This document shows positions 1 to 10,287 of a stretch of 64,000 nucleotides of DNA, one piece after another; position 1 is the first letter of the stretch, and each line of letters starts with the position of its first letter. The DNA is from Mycoplasmatota bacterium. GTDB taxonomy: Bacteria > Bacillota_I > Bacilli_A > Acholeplasmatales > Acholeplasmataceae. Below the pieces are notes generated by a model. That model made no database searches. It was not told the DNA's origin and was given only the letters and a program-made list of their open reading frames with translations. The stretch covers positions 1,426,501 to 1,490,500 of the forward strand of contig CP076021.1 of the NCBI GenBank assembly GCA_018622495.1, in the 5' to 3' direction. A program made the position numbers and the translations under genes.

Positions 1-1
1 A

Positions 2-328
2 CTTGAAGAGATTTTAAAAAATAATCCTCAAGTCGATGGTATATTTACATTTTCTGATACCATTGCACTTGCGACATTAAATATTCTTAAAAAACTCGGT
101 CGTCGAGTTCCTGAAGATATATCATTAATTGGTTATGATGATACACAATTTAGTAAATGGGCAACCCCTTCAATTACAACCATTCATCAATCAGTTAAAT
201 TTATGGGCCAACAATCTTTTGTTAATCTAAGTCGATTAATACGAAATGTTGAGTTAGAAAGTCTACACGATATTATAGATGTTAAACTTATTGAACGAAG
301 TTCAACAAAAAAAGAGCTATTGAAGTAA
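2..328 (+). CDS. LacI-family transcriptional regulator, C-terminal part (5' end outside window)
   Basis: Only the last ~108 codons are present, open from base 2 and ending with TAA. The product carries the effector-domain signature of LacI/PurR repressors: a 'DGIFTFSD' segment, then 'ALATLNILKKLGRRVPEDI', then 'SLIGYDD', then a Thr-rich 'PSITTIHQS' strand. The DNA-binding helix-turn-helix would lie upstream of the window. It converges on the glycogen/maltodextrin genes, so control of that cluster by a sugar-responsive repressor is a reasonable inference, but the ligand cannot be read from this fragment. The final codons form the left arm of the downstream terminator. Confidence 0.85.
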   Translation, partial: LEEILKNNPQVDGIFTFSDTIALATLNILKKLGRRVPEDISLIGYDDTQFSKWATPSITTIHQSVKFMGQQSFVNLSRLIRNVELESLHDIIDVKLIERSSTKKELLK

Positions 329-362
329 TCTGTTAACTCAGGCTTCATTGCTCTTTTTTTTA
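307..362. terminator. Bidirectional intrinsic terminator between the LacI-type gene and glgB
   Basis: An A-run plus GAGC...TTGAAG on the left pairs with CTTCA...GCTC plus a T-run on the right. The stem overlaps the stop regions of both convergent genes and has an A-tract on one side and a T-tract on the other, so it can work in both directions. Confidence 0.75.
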
Positions 363-2204
363 TTTTATAAATTTAAATATACAAGCTGAAAGTGGACCTA
401 ATTTAGGTTTAATTACATATTTAAATCCATTCATCATTTTTTTAGTCGTATAAAGTTGTATGCCATTATATTGATCACTACCATCATAAATATCTTTATC
501 GCTATTTAATATTTCTTTATAACGACCAGCTCTTGGTACACTAATTTCATAAGTTTGATGAACATTAGGTGTCATATTTAACACTATAACTAATATTTCA
601 TGATCACTTTTTCTTATATACGCAAATACACTTTGATCTCTATCATCAACAATTGACCACATGAACCCTTTTGGATCATGATCGAATTGATATAATGCTG
701 GGTGATATTTATAAACTTTGACTAAATCTTTGAAATATCTATTTTGTTTTTGATGTGCTTCTATCTCTAAAAGATGCCAATCAAGTTCACTATTAAAGTC
801 CCATTCACTAAACTGAGCAAATTCTTGACCCATAAATAATAGTTTTTTACCTGGATGTGTCATCCATAGTGTCATGAGCAAACGCCAATTTGCTAATTTT
901 TGAAAATAGTCGCCTGGCATTTTATTCACTAAGCTACCTTTCATGTGAACAACTTCATCATGTGAAAAAGGTAATATATATTGCTCATTAAATGCATAAA
1001 CTAATCCAAATGTGATTTTATCATGATGATATTTACGATTTATAGGATCTTCTTTAAAATAACTTAAGACATCATTCATAAATCCCATATTCCATTTATA
1101 ATTAAATCCCATACCACCATCACTGACTGGATGTGTTACTTTTGGATAAGATGTAGAATCTTCTGCCATAAAAAGTAATCTATCATCTTTAGAAAATAAA
1201 TGCGTAGACAATTGTTTAATAAATGCGATTGCATCTTGGTTAACACCTTCATTTTCCTGCCCTAAGTAATATATAAGATTAGAAACTGCATCAATTCTAA
1301 AACCATCTACGTGGAAATAATCCATCCAAAATGTTAATGCTGAAAGCATAAAACTACGTGTAATACCTTTTGAAAAATCTAAATTATTAGTGCCCCATAC
1401 GACATTTTCTCGATGATGCTTATCGTTATATTCATAAAGTGGTGTTCCATCAAAATAAGATAGTCCATGCGCATCTCTACATATATGTCCTAATACCCAA
1501 TCTATAATCAAACCAATGTTTGCTTGATGAAGGCGTTCAATTAAATACATTAAATCTTTGGGAGACCCAAATCTAGAATTTGCAGCAAAATAACCAGTAC
1601 CTTGATATCCCCATGATGCATCTAATGGATATTCATAGACTGGAAGAAATTCGACATGTGTAAATCCTTGATCTAAAACATAAGCAATAAGCTCATCAAC
1701 GATTACATTATATGGTTTAAATTCATTAAAACTACGACGCCAAGATCCTAAATGAAGCTCATAAATTAATAATGGTTCTTCATATGGTTTTTTCTTATGA
1801 TAATGCCATGCTTGATCTTTCCATTGATATTGATTGATATGATATACTTTAGAAGCATTTCCTGGTCTCACTTCTGCATTAAATGCAAATGGATCTGCTT
1901 TATATAATATTTCATTATCTTTTGTATGAATTTCATATTTGTATAACTTATACTCTGTATTTAAAGGGATAGTGATTTCGAAAAAACCAAAATCTGAAAT
2001 TTTAGTGAGTACATGCTTCCATCCTTCAAAATTATTAAATTCAGCAACTAATCTCACTTCTTTGGCATGTGGTGCATAAACTCTAAAGGTAGTCGACACA
2101 ATCTTATCTAATTCAAAATTTAGATGTGCCCCTAAATAGTCATGCAAATTTGCACATTCACCATTAAAAAATTGATTAATGATGGTTTCATTTAATTCTA
2201 ACAT
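360..2204 (-). CDS. glgB: 1,4-alpha-glucan branching enzyme (GH13)
   Basis: 614 residues, full length for a GlgB without a long N-terminal extension. An N-terminal CBM48 domain (about 20-110) is followed by the GH13 barrel. Visible motifs are 'ELHLGSW', 'EFLPVYEYPLDASWGYQGTG', nucleophile Asp in 'DGFRIDAV', acid/base Glu in 'FMAEDST' and the third Asp in 'PFSHDEVV'. 'AHGLSYFDGTPLYEY' is typical of branching enzymes. It makes alpha-1,6 branches in glycogen in the cytoplasm. It is the last gene of the minus-strand operon glgP, amylase, pullulanase, glgB. No ADP-glucose synthesis gene (glgC, glgA) is in the window, so here the enzyme may act on imported dextrins or on glycogen made elsewhere. 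Confidence 0.93.
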   Translation of the reverse strand: MLELNETIINQFFNGECANLHDYLGAHLNFELDKIVSTTFRVYAPHAKEVRLVAEFNNFEGWKHVLTKISDFGFFEITIPLNTEYKLYKYEIHTKDNEILYKADPFAFNAEVRPGNASKVYHINQYQWKDQAWHYHKKKPYEEPLLIYELHLGSWRRSFNEFKPYNVIVDELIAYVLDQGFTHVEFLPVYEYPLDASWGYQGTGYFAANSRFGSPKDLMYLIERLHQANIGLIIDWVLGHICRDAHGLSYFDGTPLYEYNDKHHRENVVWGTNNLDFSKGITRSFMLSALTFWMDYFHVDGFRIDAVSNLIYYLGQENEGVNQDAIAFIKQLSTHLFSKDDRLLFMAEDSTSYPKVTHPVSDGGMGFNYKWNMGFMNDVLSYFKEDPINRKYHHDKITFGLVYAFNEQYILPFSHDEVVHMKGSLVNKMPGDYFQKLANWRLLMTLWMTHPGKKLLFMGQEFAQFSEWDFNSELDWHLLEIEAHQKQNRYFKDLVKVYKYHPALYQFDHDPKGFMWSIVDDRDQSVFAYIRKSDHEILVIVLNMTPNVHQTYEISVPRAGRYKEILNSDKDIYDGSDQYNGIQLYTTKKMMNGFKYVIKPKLGPLSACIFKFIK

Positions 2205-2219
2205 GATGAAACCTCCCCT

Positions 2220-4178
2220 TTATTTTTTAATTTCGATAATATAAATCCCCGGCTGATCAATAAATAATTGGTTTTTCTCTGTGATTGCTTTTTGTGAAGG
2301 AAAGATGAGTTTACCTTCATTTAATGGTAATTTTTCTAATGTAAAATAATTTTTAATATAATGTATTAATTTGTAGTCTTTATCTTCAAGTGTATAAATG
2401 ATAAGTTTATCTGCTTTTTCAATTTTAACTTGATTTTGATCGTATTGATTTAAGCGATACAACTTATATCTTTTTCTTATCTTTAATAATTTTCTTAATT
2501 GCTTAACGCTTTGTTCATATGGACGCCACAATATTTTATTAATATGATCTGATGATTCATAAGAATTTTCGTCACCTTTTTTACTTCTATAAAATTCTTG
2601 ACCTGCATGATAAAAAGGTATACCCTGTGAGATTGCTATCATATGATTAACAAAATCTTGTACCACTTTAAAATCCGGTAATTCAAAACCATGATTTTTT
2701 ATCATACGGTCATAAAATGTAAGATTGTCATGACATTCTACATAATTGATACTTTGATTTGGATTTGTAAACATATGTGGAGAACCAACAATTGATTTCA
2801 TTGCTTTTTTATGTGTGTTCCCACCCATTGCAAATCCTAATTCATCAGTGTTTAAATCACCTTTCATTGTATTTCTATAAAAATCATTGAAATGAGCGTA
2901 ATATTGAAATTTAGATTGATTGTTCATATTCGCTCTATGCTTTGATGGAATTTCAGTTTGCATATTCCAACCTTCACCATATAGCATGATATAAGGATTA
3001 ACCTCTTTTAATTTTTCTTCAATCAGTGCCATAGTATCTAAATCTAGTAAACCCATTAAATCAAATCTAAATCCATCCATTTGAAATTGTTTAGCATAAT
3101 GAACTAAACTATCTACAATTAGCCTTCTTACCATATAATGTCTAGTTTCTATTTCATTGCCACAAAATGAACCATTAGTCATTTGATTAAAGCCATCATG
3201 TCTATAAAAATAACCAGGTACGATATCATCATAAGGAAATGTTTCATGATTAAAAACATGGTTATAGACAACATCCATATTAATACCAAGTTTTAGTTTA
3301 TGTGCTTTCTCGATCGTTTTTTTCAAGCTATTAATGCGATCATATGGATCATTTGGATTTTTACTAAACCAGCCTTCTAAAACAAAATATTGGCTAGGAT
3401 TATAACCCCAATTGTATTTTTTATCTTTTTCGATTTCATCGACAAGTTCAAAATCATATATAGGCAATAATTGTAAATGCGTCATACCAAGTTTTTTAAC
3501 ATAAGATAATACGGATTGACCTAACTGACAACTTTCTTCAGCTAATCCATCAAATGTACCTGGATGCTCAACATCTAGAGTAACACTCATATCTCTAACA
3601 TGTCCTTCATAAATTACTGCATCAACATTATTTTTCACTTTAATTGGTGTCTTTTTCATTTGATATGTTTTGTTAAAATCAATGATCATGTTTGCTTCTG
3701 GAGTTGCTGCATTTGCATAAGGGTCTCTAACTTTTTTAAATGTATCATAAAGTCTTATATCATATAAGTATGATTTACTATCTAAATCGCCTGATACGGT
3801 CGTTTTCCATACTGGCATATCATAAGTCATATCATAAGATATGCCATCTATAATCACTTTAACTTCTTTTGCTACTGGTGAAAAAAGTACAAAGTCAGTA
3901 TGTGTTTTATGATATATATATCCAAGAGGTCCATCATATCTATATTTCTTATCAAAAGCATCTGTTAGTGTAACAATACCTAATTCAAGTTTATATGGTT
4001 TTTCATTGATATATATCATTTCATTTAAATGAAGATCAATATCTTTTTTTGTTGCAAAGTATTGAGATCCATTTTCATTTTTTTGCCATTCTAATTGATT
4101 ATCATCAAGTGATATTTGATAAATATATTGATCACTTTCTATGCGAATCAACCTTAGTTCATCTATAAAAATCCTCAT
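2220..4178 (-). CDS. pulA: Type I pullulanase, cytoplasmic (GH13_14)
   Basis: 652 residues without signal peptide. A beta-rich N-terminal part (about 1-170) precedes the catalytic barrel. Diagnostic pullulanase motif 'YNWGYNPSQYF' near 250, then 'DVVYNHV', nucleophile Asp in 'GFRFDLMGLLD', acid/base Glu in 'MLYGEGWNM', and 'VECHDNLTFYDR' with the third catalytic Asp. It debranches alpha-1,6 links in imported maltodextrins or glycogen. It overlaps the upstream amylase gene by 4 bp (ATGA), implying translational coupling, and lies 15 bp from glgB. It differs from the secreted pullulanase at 14146-16947, so the cluster has separate intracellular and extracellular debranching enzymes. Confidence 0.92.
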   Translation of the reverse strand: MRIFIDELRLIRIESDQYIYQISLDDNQLEWQKNENGSQYFATKKDIDLHLNEMIYINEKPYKLELGIVTLTDAFDKKYRYDGPLGYIYHKTHTDFVLFSPVAKEVKVIIDGISYDMTYDMPVWKTTVSGDLDSKSYLYDIRLYDTFKKVRDPYANAATPEANMIIDFNKTYQMKKTPIKVKNNVDAVIYEGHVRDMSVTLDVEHPGTFDGLAEESCQLGQSVLSYVKKLGMTHLQLLPIYDFELVDEIEKDKKYNWGYNPSQYFVLEGWFSKNPNDPYDRINSLKKTIEKAHKLKLGINMDVVYNHVFNHETFPYDDIVPGYFYRHDGFNQMTNGSFCGNEIETRHYMVRRLIVDSLVHYAKQFQMDGFRFDLMGLLDLDTMALIEEKLKEVNPYIMLYGEGWNMQTEIPSKHRANMNNQSKFQYYAHFNDFYRNTMKGDLNTDELGFAMGGNTHKKAMKSIVGSPHMFTNPNQSINYVECHDNLTFYDRMIKNHGFELPDFKVVQDFVNHMIAISQGIPFYHAGQEFYRSKKGDENSYESSDHINKILWRPYEQSVKQLRKLLKIRKRYKLYRLNQYDQNQVKIEKADKLIIYTLEDKDYKLIHYIKNYFTLEKLPLNEGKLIFPSQKAITEKNQLFIDQPGIYIIEIKK

Positions 4179-5467
4179 AAAGTTTTATCCTTTTTAGTGA
4201 GTATAATGATTGGTTGATCATTTAACTCAATTATTTTGTTTTTAACTTCTATGTGCGTGTGGTCCATCATGTTTTTATATTTATCATCTTTTAAGTTTGT
4301 CATAACTTGAAGATTATTTTCTAAGTTAAATATACCTATGATTATATCATTATCTCGTTCATATGTCGCATAGACGACACCTTTATTTTGTTCGATGTTA
4401 AAATATCCATCTCTAAATAATGGATTCTTTTTAATATGTGTTAATTTCTTAATAACATGCTCTACGGACATTTCTTTTTGCCAAACAACAAAATCATCAT
4501 CAAATAATGATGGTTGTTTTTTATCTTGATGTTCCATGCCTGCATATATAAAAGGTGAACCTTTTAAGAAAAACATGAATGCAAGCATTTGAATAAAATG
4601 CGCAGTATCTCTAGTTCTACTACTTAATCTTGGTTGGTCGTGATTTTCAAAACTTCTAAGTTTAATATAATTTTTAGGATATATGACTTCTTGTTGTTTA
4701 ATTGCATGAATCCATGCGTTTAATTTACGTGGTTGTTTTAAGTAGTTTTCCATATGTTCGAAAATATCATAATCGTAACATATATCAAATGCTTGATACA
4801 TCTCACTATCAGAATGACAATCAAATCCCATATCTCTCAAATATTTTATAAATCCAGGATGTACTGATTCTGTTAACCAAATAAAGTCTGGTCTTAATTC
4901 ATTAATATATTTTCTGGTTTCTAACCAAAAATCAAGAGGAATCATAGGTGCAACATCACATCTAAATCCATCAACTTTTTTTGCCCAAAACATAAGCATA
5001 TTTTGCATATATGTCCAAACATCATGATGACGATAATCTAAATCTGTAATATCACTCCAATCACCAACACGATTTGCAAAATCACCCTTTTCATTTTTAT
5101 AAAACCATTCTGGATGTTTTTTTGTTAACACAGAATCTTTTGACGTATGATTTATCACTATATCGATCATGACTTTCATACCAAGCTGATGTGCCTTTTG
5201 GATCAATCTTTCAAAATCTTGCATCGTGCCATATTCTGGATTTATTTCATAATAATCTTTAATAGCGTATGGACTTCCTTTACTTCCTTTTCTTGCAATC
5301 TCTCCAATGGGATGAATAGGTAATAAATATAAAATGTCCACACCTAAATTTTTAATTCGTTCTAAATCATCTACAACACCTGCAAAGTTTTGCTTTAAAG
5401 TGTGTTGACGCGGAAAAACTTGATAAAACGTCATAAGACGTAAATCAAGATTTGTTTGTTTCGCCAT
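4175..5467 (-). CDS. Alpha-amylase family protein, cytoplasmic (GH13)
   Basis: 430 residues, no signal peptide. GH13 signatures in order: 'LYLLPIHPIGE', 'KVMIDIVINHTSKDS', nucleophile Asp in 'VDGFRCDVAPM', putative acid/base Glu in 'FIWLTESVHP', and 'FENHDQPR' with the third Asp. The C-terminal beta domain is short. Family members act on alpha-1,4-glucans (alpha-amylase, maltogenic amylase or neopullulanase type); the exact specificity cannot be decided from sequence. It sits 23 bp downstream of glgP and overlaps pulA by 4 bp, so it is part of a cytoplasmic dextrin-processing operon. Some residues around the acid/base Glu differ from classical amylases, so a transferase-like activity is possible. 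Confidence 0.85.
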   Translation of the reverse strand: MAKQTNLDLRLMTFYQVFPRQHTLKQNFAGVVDDLERIKNLGVDILYLLPIHPIGEIARKGSKGSPYAIKDYYEINPEYGTMQDFERLIQKAHQLGMKVMIDIVINHTSKDSVLTKKHPEWFYKNEKGDFANRVGDWSDITDLDYRHHDVWTYMQNMLMFWAKKVDGFRCDVAPMIPLDFWLETRKYINELRPDFIWLTESVHPGFIKYLRDMGFDCHSDSEMYQAFDICYDYDIFEHMENYLKQPRKLNAWIHAIKQQEVIYPKNYIKLRSFENHDQPRLSSRTRDTAHFIQMLAFMFFLKGSPFIYAGMEHQDKKQPSLFDDDFVVWQKEMSVEHVIKKLTHIKKNPLFRDGYFNIEQNKGVVYATYERDNDIIIGIFNLENNLQVMTNLKDDKYKNMMDHTHIEVKNKIIELNDQPIIILTKKDKTL

Positions 5468-5490
5468 CCTTTTGACTCCTTATCTTTGTT

Positions 5491-7872
5491 TTATTTATAT
5501 ATTTTAGATAAATGCCAAATATCGTTATTATAATTTTCAATCGTACGATCAGAAGTGAAATAGCCTGAGTGAGCTATATTCATCATAGATTTTGTTAACC
5601 ATGCACTTTGATTTTTAAATGCTTCATTAGCAGTTTCATGTGCTTTAACATATGCATCAAAATCTTTTAATACAAAGAAATAATCTTTATTTAGTAATCC
5701 ATCTTTAATATCATTAAAATAATTTGGATCAGTATTTAATTGTGACATAAATTCAAATGCTTTTTGTAATCTTGGGTCATTTTCAAATACTTTACGTGGT
5801 TGATATGTATTATTTTTATATAATTCATTAACTTCTTTTGAACTCATACCAAATATAAATTCATTTTCTAAGCCTGCTTCTTCAACAATTTCAACATTAG
5901 CACCATCCATGGTTCCAATGGTTAAAGCACCATTCATCATGAATTTCATATTACCAGTACCGCTTGCTTCTTTTGAAGCTGTAGAAATTTGTTCTGATAA
6001 ATCAGCAGCTGGCATAATATATTCCGCATATGTGACATTATAGTTTTCAACAAACACAACTTTTAATAAATGATTTGTATCTTCATCTTGATTGATAACT
6101 TCAGATACGGTTGAAATAAGTTCAATAATTTTTTTAGCCATATAATAACTTGGTGCTGATTTTGCACCAAAGATAAATGAGTGCGCACTATAATTATCTT
6201 TAAACGTTTTATCTGTTTTAAGTCTTTGGTATACATAAATAATATGCAATAAATTCATCAATTGACGTTTATATTCATGAAGTCTTTTCACTTGAATGTC
6301 AAATAACGAGTTTACATCTAATTTAATGCCTTGTAATTGATAAATACGATCAGCAAGTGCTTGTTTTTTCGCTAATTTCATTTGAAGTACTTGTTGTTTA
6401 GTAGCTTCATCATCTTTAAACTTATCAAAAGCTTCAAGTTTGGTTAAATCCTGTCTCCAACTTGTTCCAATTTTTTCATCAAGAATTTTAACAAGTTCAT
6501 GATTTGTATGTATTAACCAGCGACGATGAGTAATGCCATTTGTTTTATTATTAAACTTTTGTGGATACATCTTATAAAAGTTTTTCATTTCAATATTTTT
6601 TAATATTTCTGTATGAAGCGCTGCAACACCATTGACACTAAAAGATCCGAAAATACACATATGTGCCATACGAATTTGGTGATCACCTATAATGCTCATT
6701 TGTTTTATTTCAACATCACTAAACATTTTTTTAGCACGAAGTGCTTTTGTAAATCTACGATTGATTTCTAAAACAATTTCATAGATTCTTGGTAATACTG
6801 TTTTAAAGAAATCTACATTCCATTTTTCCAATGCTTCAGCAAGAATTGTATGGTTAGTAAATGCACAAGTTTCAGTTGTGATTTTCCAAGCATCATCATA
6901 TCTTAAACCTTCTTCATCCATTAATAAACGCATAAGTTCTGGAATGACTAAAGTTGGATGAGTATCATTGATTTGGAATGTATAATATTTAGCCAAGTCT
7001 TTAATATCACGACCTAATGATTTATGTTCACGCAGTGCATGCATGACACCTGTAGCACTAAAGAGATATTGTTGTTGTAAACGAAGTTCTTTACCCGCAA
7101 ATGTAGAATCATCTGGATATAATTGATCATCAATCGTATCTACCATTTTAAGATATGCATCATCTTGGTTTTTTTGTCTTTCTGAAGGTTCAGTGCCCCA
7201 AAGTCTAAGAGTTGTAACAACACCATTTTGATCGCCAACGACTTTTACATCATATGGTACTGCTTTTACCCATGTAGGGTTTTTAAGTACTGTATCTTCT
7301 ACAAAACCATAAAAAGGCACATGAAGTGCTTCATCTTCTTTTTTAGTTTCCCAAATAAAAGGTTTATCTAACCAATGATCTTCATGTTCCACTTGTTGAT
7401 GATTTTTTATTTCTTGTGTGAAAAATCCTTTTTCGTATCTTAAACTATTCCCATATAAAGGTAGTGATAGTGATGCTGCGTAATCCAAGAAACAAGCTGA
7501 TAATCTACCGAGTCCGCCATTACCTAAACCTGCATCACTTTCTGCATGTTCTACTTCATTAAGATCAACATTGAAATCTTTAAAGGCTGATTTAACCACA
7601 TCGTAATATCCACTATTTTCTAGATTGTTTGTAATTAATCTTCCCATTAAAAACTCTGCCTAAAAATAGATAGTTTTCTTTAGATTTTGTTCCTTAATAT
7701 ATTGCGTTGTGTTTTCATAATTTTCTTTAAGTGATTGATCTAAAAGCGTTGCTAATGCACTATATCTTTCATATGCCGTTGTTTCTTTTAAAGTTTTATT
7801 ATAAGTATTTAATATTTCTTTTTGATATGCCTTTTTAAAGGTCTCTTTATTTTCAAATATATTTGTTGTCAT
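5491..7872 (-). CDS. glgP: Glycogen/maltodextrin phosphorylase, with one in-frame TAG
   Basis: The reading frame runs unbroken from the ATG at 7872 to 5491 except for one TAG at 7660-7662. It gives about 793 residues, normal for the family. The 70-residue N-terminal piece ('FENKETFKKAYQKEIL...') and the remainder fit one protein: the stop falls in the conserved 'YF-x-AEFLMGRLI' block, where relatives have Ser. Further motifs are 'DAGLGNGGLGRLSACFLD', 'QINDTHP', 'KFNNKTNGITHRRWL' and 'EASGTGNMKFMMNGALTIGTMDGANVE', including the pyridoxal-phosphate lysine region. The enzyme releases glucose-1-phosphate from alpha-1,4-glucans. TTTTCAGCAG read as TTTTAGGCAG would explain the stop with no length change; I favour read error over a true null allele. 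Confidence 0.88.
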
Positions 7873-7934
7873 TTATTCATACTCCTTCAGTTTTATCACT
7901 TACATTTTATCATGAATGCTCTATTTTAAACGTA

Positions 7935-7948
7935 TGCTACCGTTTTCA
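7935..7948 (-). promoter_or_regulatory. Catabolite response element (cre) upstream of glgP operon
   Basis: On the minus strand the site reads TGAAAACGGTAGCA, a full match to the TGNAANCGNTNNCA consensus bound by CcpA in low-GC Gram-positives. It lies about 65 bp upstream of the glgP start. A LacI-family operator for the regulator at the window's left edge would look similar and cannot be excluded. Confidence 0.6.
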
Positions 7949-8022
7949 TTTTATATTTATAAAATAAGAGCACATCATGTTGATGTACTCTTATTCATAT
8001 ACATTTTATATGGAATTAAAAA

Positions 8023-8586
8023 TTATTTTTCGATTAATGCCATACCTTTATAACCATCAAATACCACGAATACAAAATCATAAGTACCAGCTTTTAATGC
8101 AACTGGATTATCATTCCATGTACCAGAACCATCCTCTGAAGTTTCAACAAATGATGGAACATATAATGTATCAGGTGTTAAGTTTTTAACTTCTAAACTT
8201 TCTGGACTTTGTGCCCAATAATTAGGAACTTCTGAATCAACATCAGTTTGAATAACTTTTACTGTTAAATTACCATCGAATACTGTTTCAGTACCATCGA
8301 TAGTATAAGTTACATCCCATCCAGCTGCTTCAGATGGTAAAGTTATTTCAAGAATATAAATAGCTTCTGCATCTTTAGTTTCTTTAACGATTGAATCAAT
8401 TCTTTCGTCATTACGTGCAATAGCTTCCATTTTATAATCATCACTTGAAGTTACTGCATCCCATCCAGCAAAATTCCCTGTTGCAAAATAATCATGACTA
8501 GTATCTTCTAATACTTCTCCACTAACACAACTTGCTAAAGTAAATGTTAATGCTAAAACAACTAATAAACCAAAAAATTTTTTCAT
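8023..8586 (-). CDS. Unknown secreted lipoprotein in the starch cluster
   Basis: 187 residues. The N-terminus is a lipoprotein signal with lipobox 'LASC' (Cys about 20), so the mature protein should be tethered to the outer membrane face. The rest is acidic and beta-rich with many aromatic residues ('NFAGWDAV', 'AAGWDVTYTIDG', 'NYWAQSPESL', 'TWNDNPV', 'YDFVFVVFDGYKG'), a pattern found in starch-binding and other carbohydrate-binding beta-sandwiches. I do not recognise the family. It has its own promoter with a cre-like operator, sits between the glgP operon and the amylase lipoprotein gene, and has a short gap on each side. A role in holding starch or dextrin at the surface is inference from location and composition only. 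Confidence 0.8.
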   Translation of the reverse strand: MKKFFGLLVVLALTFTLASCVSGEVLEDTSHDYFATGNFAGWDAVTSSDDYKMEAIARNDERIDSIVKETKDAEAIYILEITLPSEAAGWDVTYTIDGTETVFDGNLTVKVIQTDVDSEVPNYWAQSPESLEVKNLTPDTLYVPSFVETSEDGSGTWNDNPVALKAGTYDFVFVVFDGYKGMALIEK

Positions 8587-8619
8587 TCTTTTTTCTCCTT
8601 TTATATATTAATTATCTCT

Positions 8620-8661
8620 TATAAGCGCTTTCATTTTACCACTAAAGATACCCTCTTACAA
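8620..8661 (-). promoter_or_regulatory. Sigma-A promoter with overlapping cre-like operator for the lipoprotein gene
   Basis: On the minus strand, -35 TTGTAA (8656-8661) and -10 TAAAAT (8633-8638) are separated by 17 bp. Immediately downstream and overlapping by one base is TGAAAGCGCTTATA (8620-8633), close to the cre consensus. An operator at the start site fits repression by CcpA or a LacI-family protein. Confidence 0.6.
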
Positions 8662-8683
8662 TTGATTTCAAGTATTTTTAGTG

Positions 8684-8697
8684 TGGTACCGTTTTTA
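8684..8697 (-). promoter_or_regulatory. Second cre-like site upstream of the lipoprotein promoter
   Basis: Minus strand TAAAAACGGTACCA, one mismatch to TGNAANCGNTNNCA. It lies about 50 bp upstream of the operator at 8620-8633, so the pair could allow looping. It overlaps the last codon of the amylase gene. Confidence 0.35.
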
Positions 8698-10287
8698 TTT
8701 TATTATCACACTTGTCAAACCATCAATGGTTAATAAATTCCCATCTAGATTTGCGGTTCCCATACCAACATATGCTCTAATGATGCTAAAATCTAAATCA
8801 GTATAATCACTTAAATTGATCGTTACTGCTTTACCACTTGTATTGTGCAGAACTATAACTGATGAATTTTCATAGGTTGAAACGAATCCTCCAATAGAGA
8901 AAAACTCACTAAAATCTAAATCAGTATATGTTCCTCTTGCAATTTCTGGATTAGCATGTCTAATCATAATCAATTTCTTATAATGATTATATAAACTATT
9001 TTCATCATCAATTTGATCTTTAACTGTACCGTTTGTCTGTTTATCTATGCTATATGTTGATCCTATAGGGTCTTCAACACTATCTTTATCTCCCCATAAC
9101 ATCGCAAGTCTTCGATTTGCATCAGTATTTTCTGTTGAACGACTTCCTTTCATGCCTATCTCTTCACCATAATATATAAATGGTGTACCATAGGTTAACA
9201 TGTAAAGGTTTGCTGCCATATGCATACGATAGTCATCAACACTTAAATAACCTGCAGCTCGATTCATATCATGATTTGAAATAAACGGTTGTAAAATAAC
9301 ATTTTCGTCAACCAATGTTGCGCGATTTCTATAGCTTATGAGGTAATCGACATAACTATCTACTGAATATGTAGCATTTGCTGTCAACGCTACTTCACCA
9401 GATGATTCTGCCATACCAAAATCAAAATTACTAAAACTTTCATAATACTCTAATATTTCATTATCAGAAGACCAAGTTTCTCCAACAATATAAGCATCCT
9501 CATTGAGTTTTTTTGCTTCACTTGAAAACCAATTCCAAAACTCTATATTTTTGCTGTCATCTCCATAATATACATATTTTGTCGCATCTAGTCTAAATCC
9601 ATCAACACCTAAATCAAACCAAAAAGACATGATATTAACAATTTCATCAAGCACATCTTGATTATCCATGTTTAATTCAGGCATCGTACTTGAAAAATTA
9701 CCTTCATAAAACAAATCGCCAGCAAATTCATAATAAGTGTGTCCACTTAGTTTTTCATCTTCTGTAACTAAAGTATAATAATCAATATACTTATTATCAA
9801 GATCACCATCAATCACTGCTTGTTTTGCTTCAGTAAACCAAGCATTATATTTAGAAGTATGATTTAAGACAAAATCTATAATGACATTAATTCCTCGATC
9901 ATGAGCTTGATCTGTTAATGATTGGAAATCATCTAACGTACCATAATCACTATCAATTGAATAATAATCTATCACATCATATTTATGATAGCTTGGTGAG
10001 TCCATAATTGGCATTAACCAAATACCAGTAATACCTAAACTCTCACCAGAATCAGGATCACCATCATTTAAATAATCTAATCGATTGATGACACCTTGCA
10101 AATCACCTATACCATCTTTATTACTATCCTAAAATGCACCTACAAATATTTCATAGTATTCTCTATAATTATCATCAATATTTTGAGATACAAGTAACTC
10201 ATCATCTATCTTATATTCTTTCGAACATCCTGATAAACTTATACTTATACCCAATATGAGGACAAGAAATGTTATTTTCTTCATCAT
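8695..10287 (-). CDS. Extracellular alpha-amylase lipoprotein (GH13), with one in-frame TAG
   Basis: The frame is open from ATG 10287 (overlapping the malG stop as TAATG) to 8695, 530 residues, except for TAG at 10129-10131. The start encodes a lipoprotein signal ending in 'SLSGC'. The stop falls in 'EIFVGAF-x-DSNKDGIGDL', where GH13 lipoproteins have 'FSDSNGDGIGDL', so TCA is expected (CAG read as AGG). GH13 motifs: 'GIWLMPIMDSPSYHKYDV', 'NVIIDFVLNHTS', Asp in 'DGFRLDATKY', Glu in 'AYIVGETW', 'ISNHDMNR' with the third Asp. It should cut starch to maltodextrins on the cell surface beside the MalE binding protein. It is last in the malE-malF-malG-amylase order. Confidence 0.88.

Noticed and set aside
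5491-7872. glgP and the amylase as pseudogenes, or TAG recoded as an amino acid
   Set aside because: The frames are otherwise intact, and TAG ends other genes normally (for example lysC). CAG read as AGG accounts for both TAGs with the expected residue.
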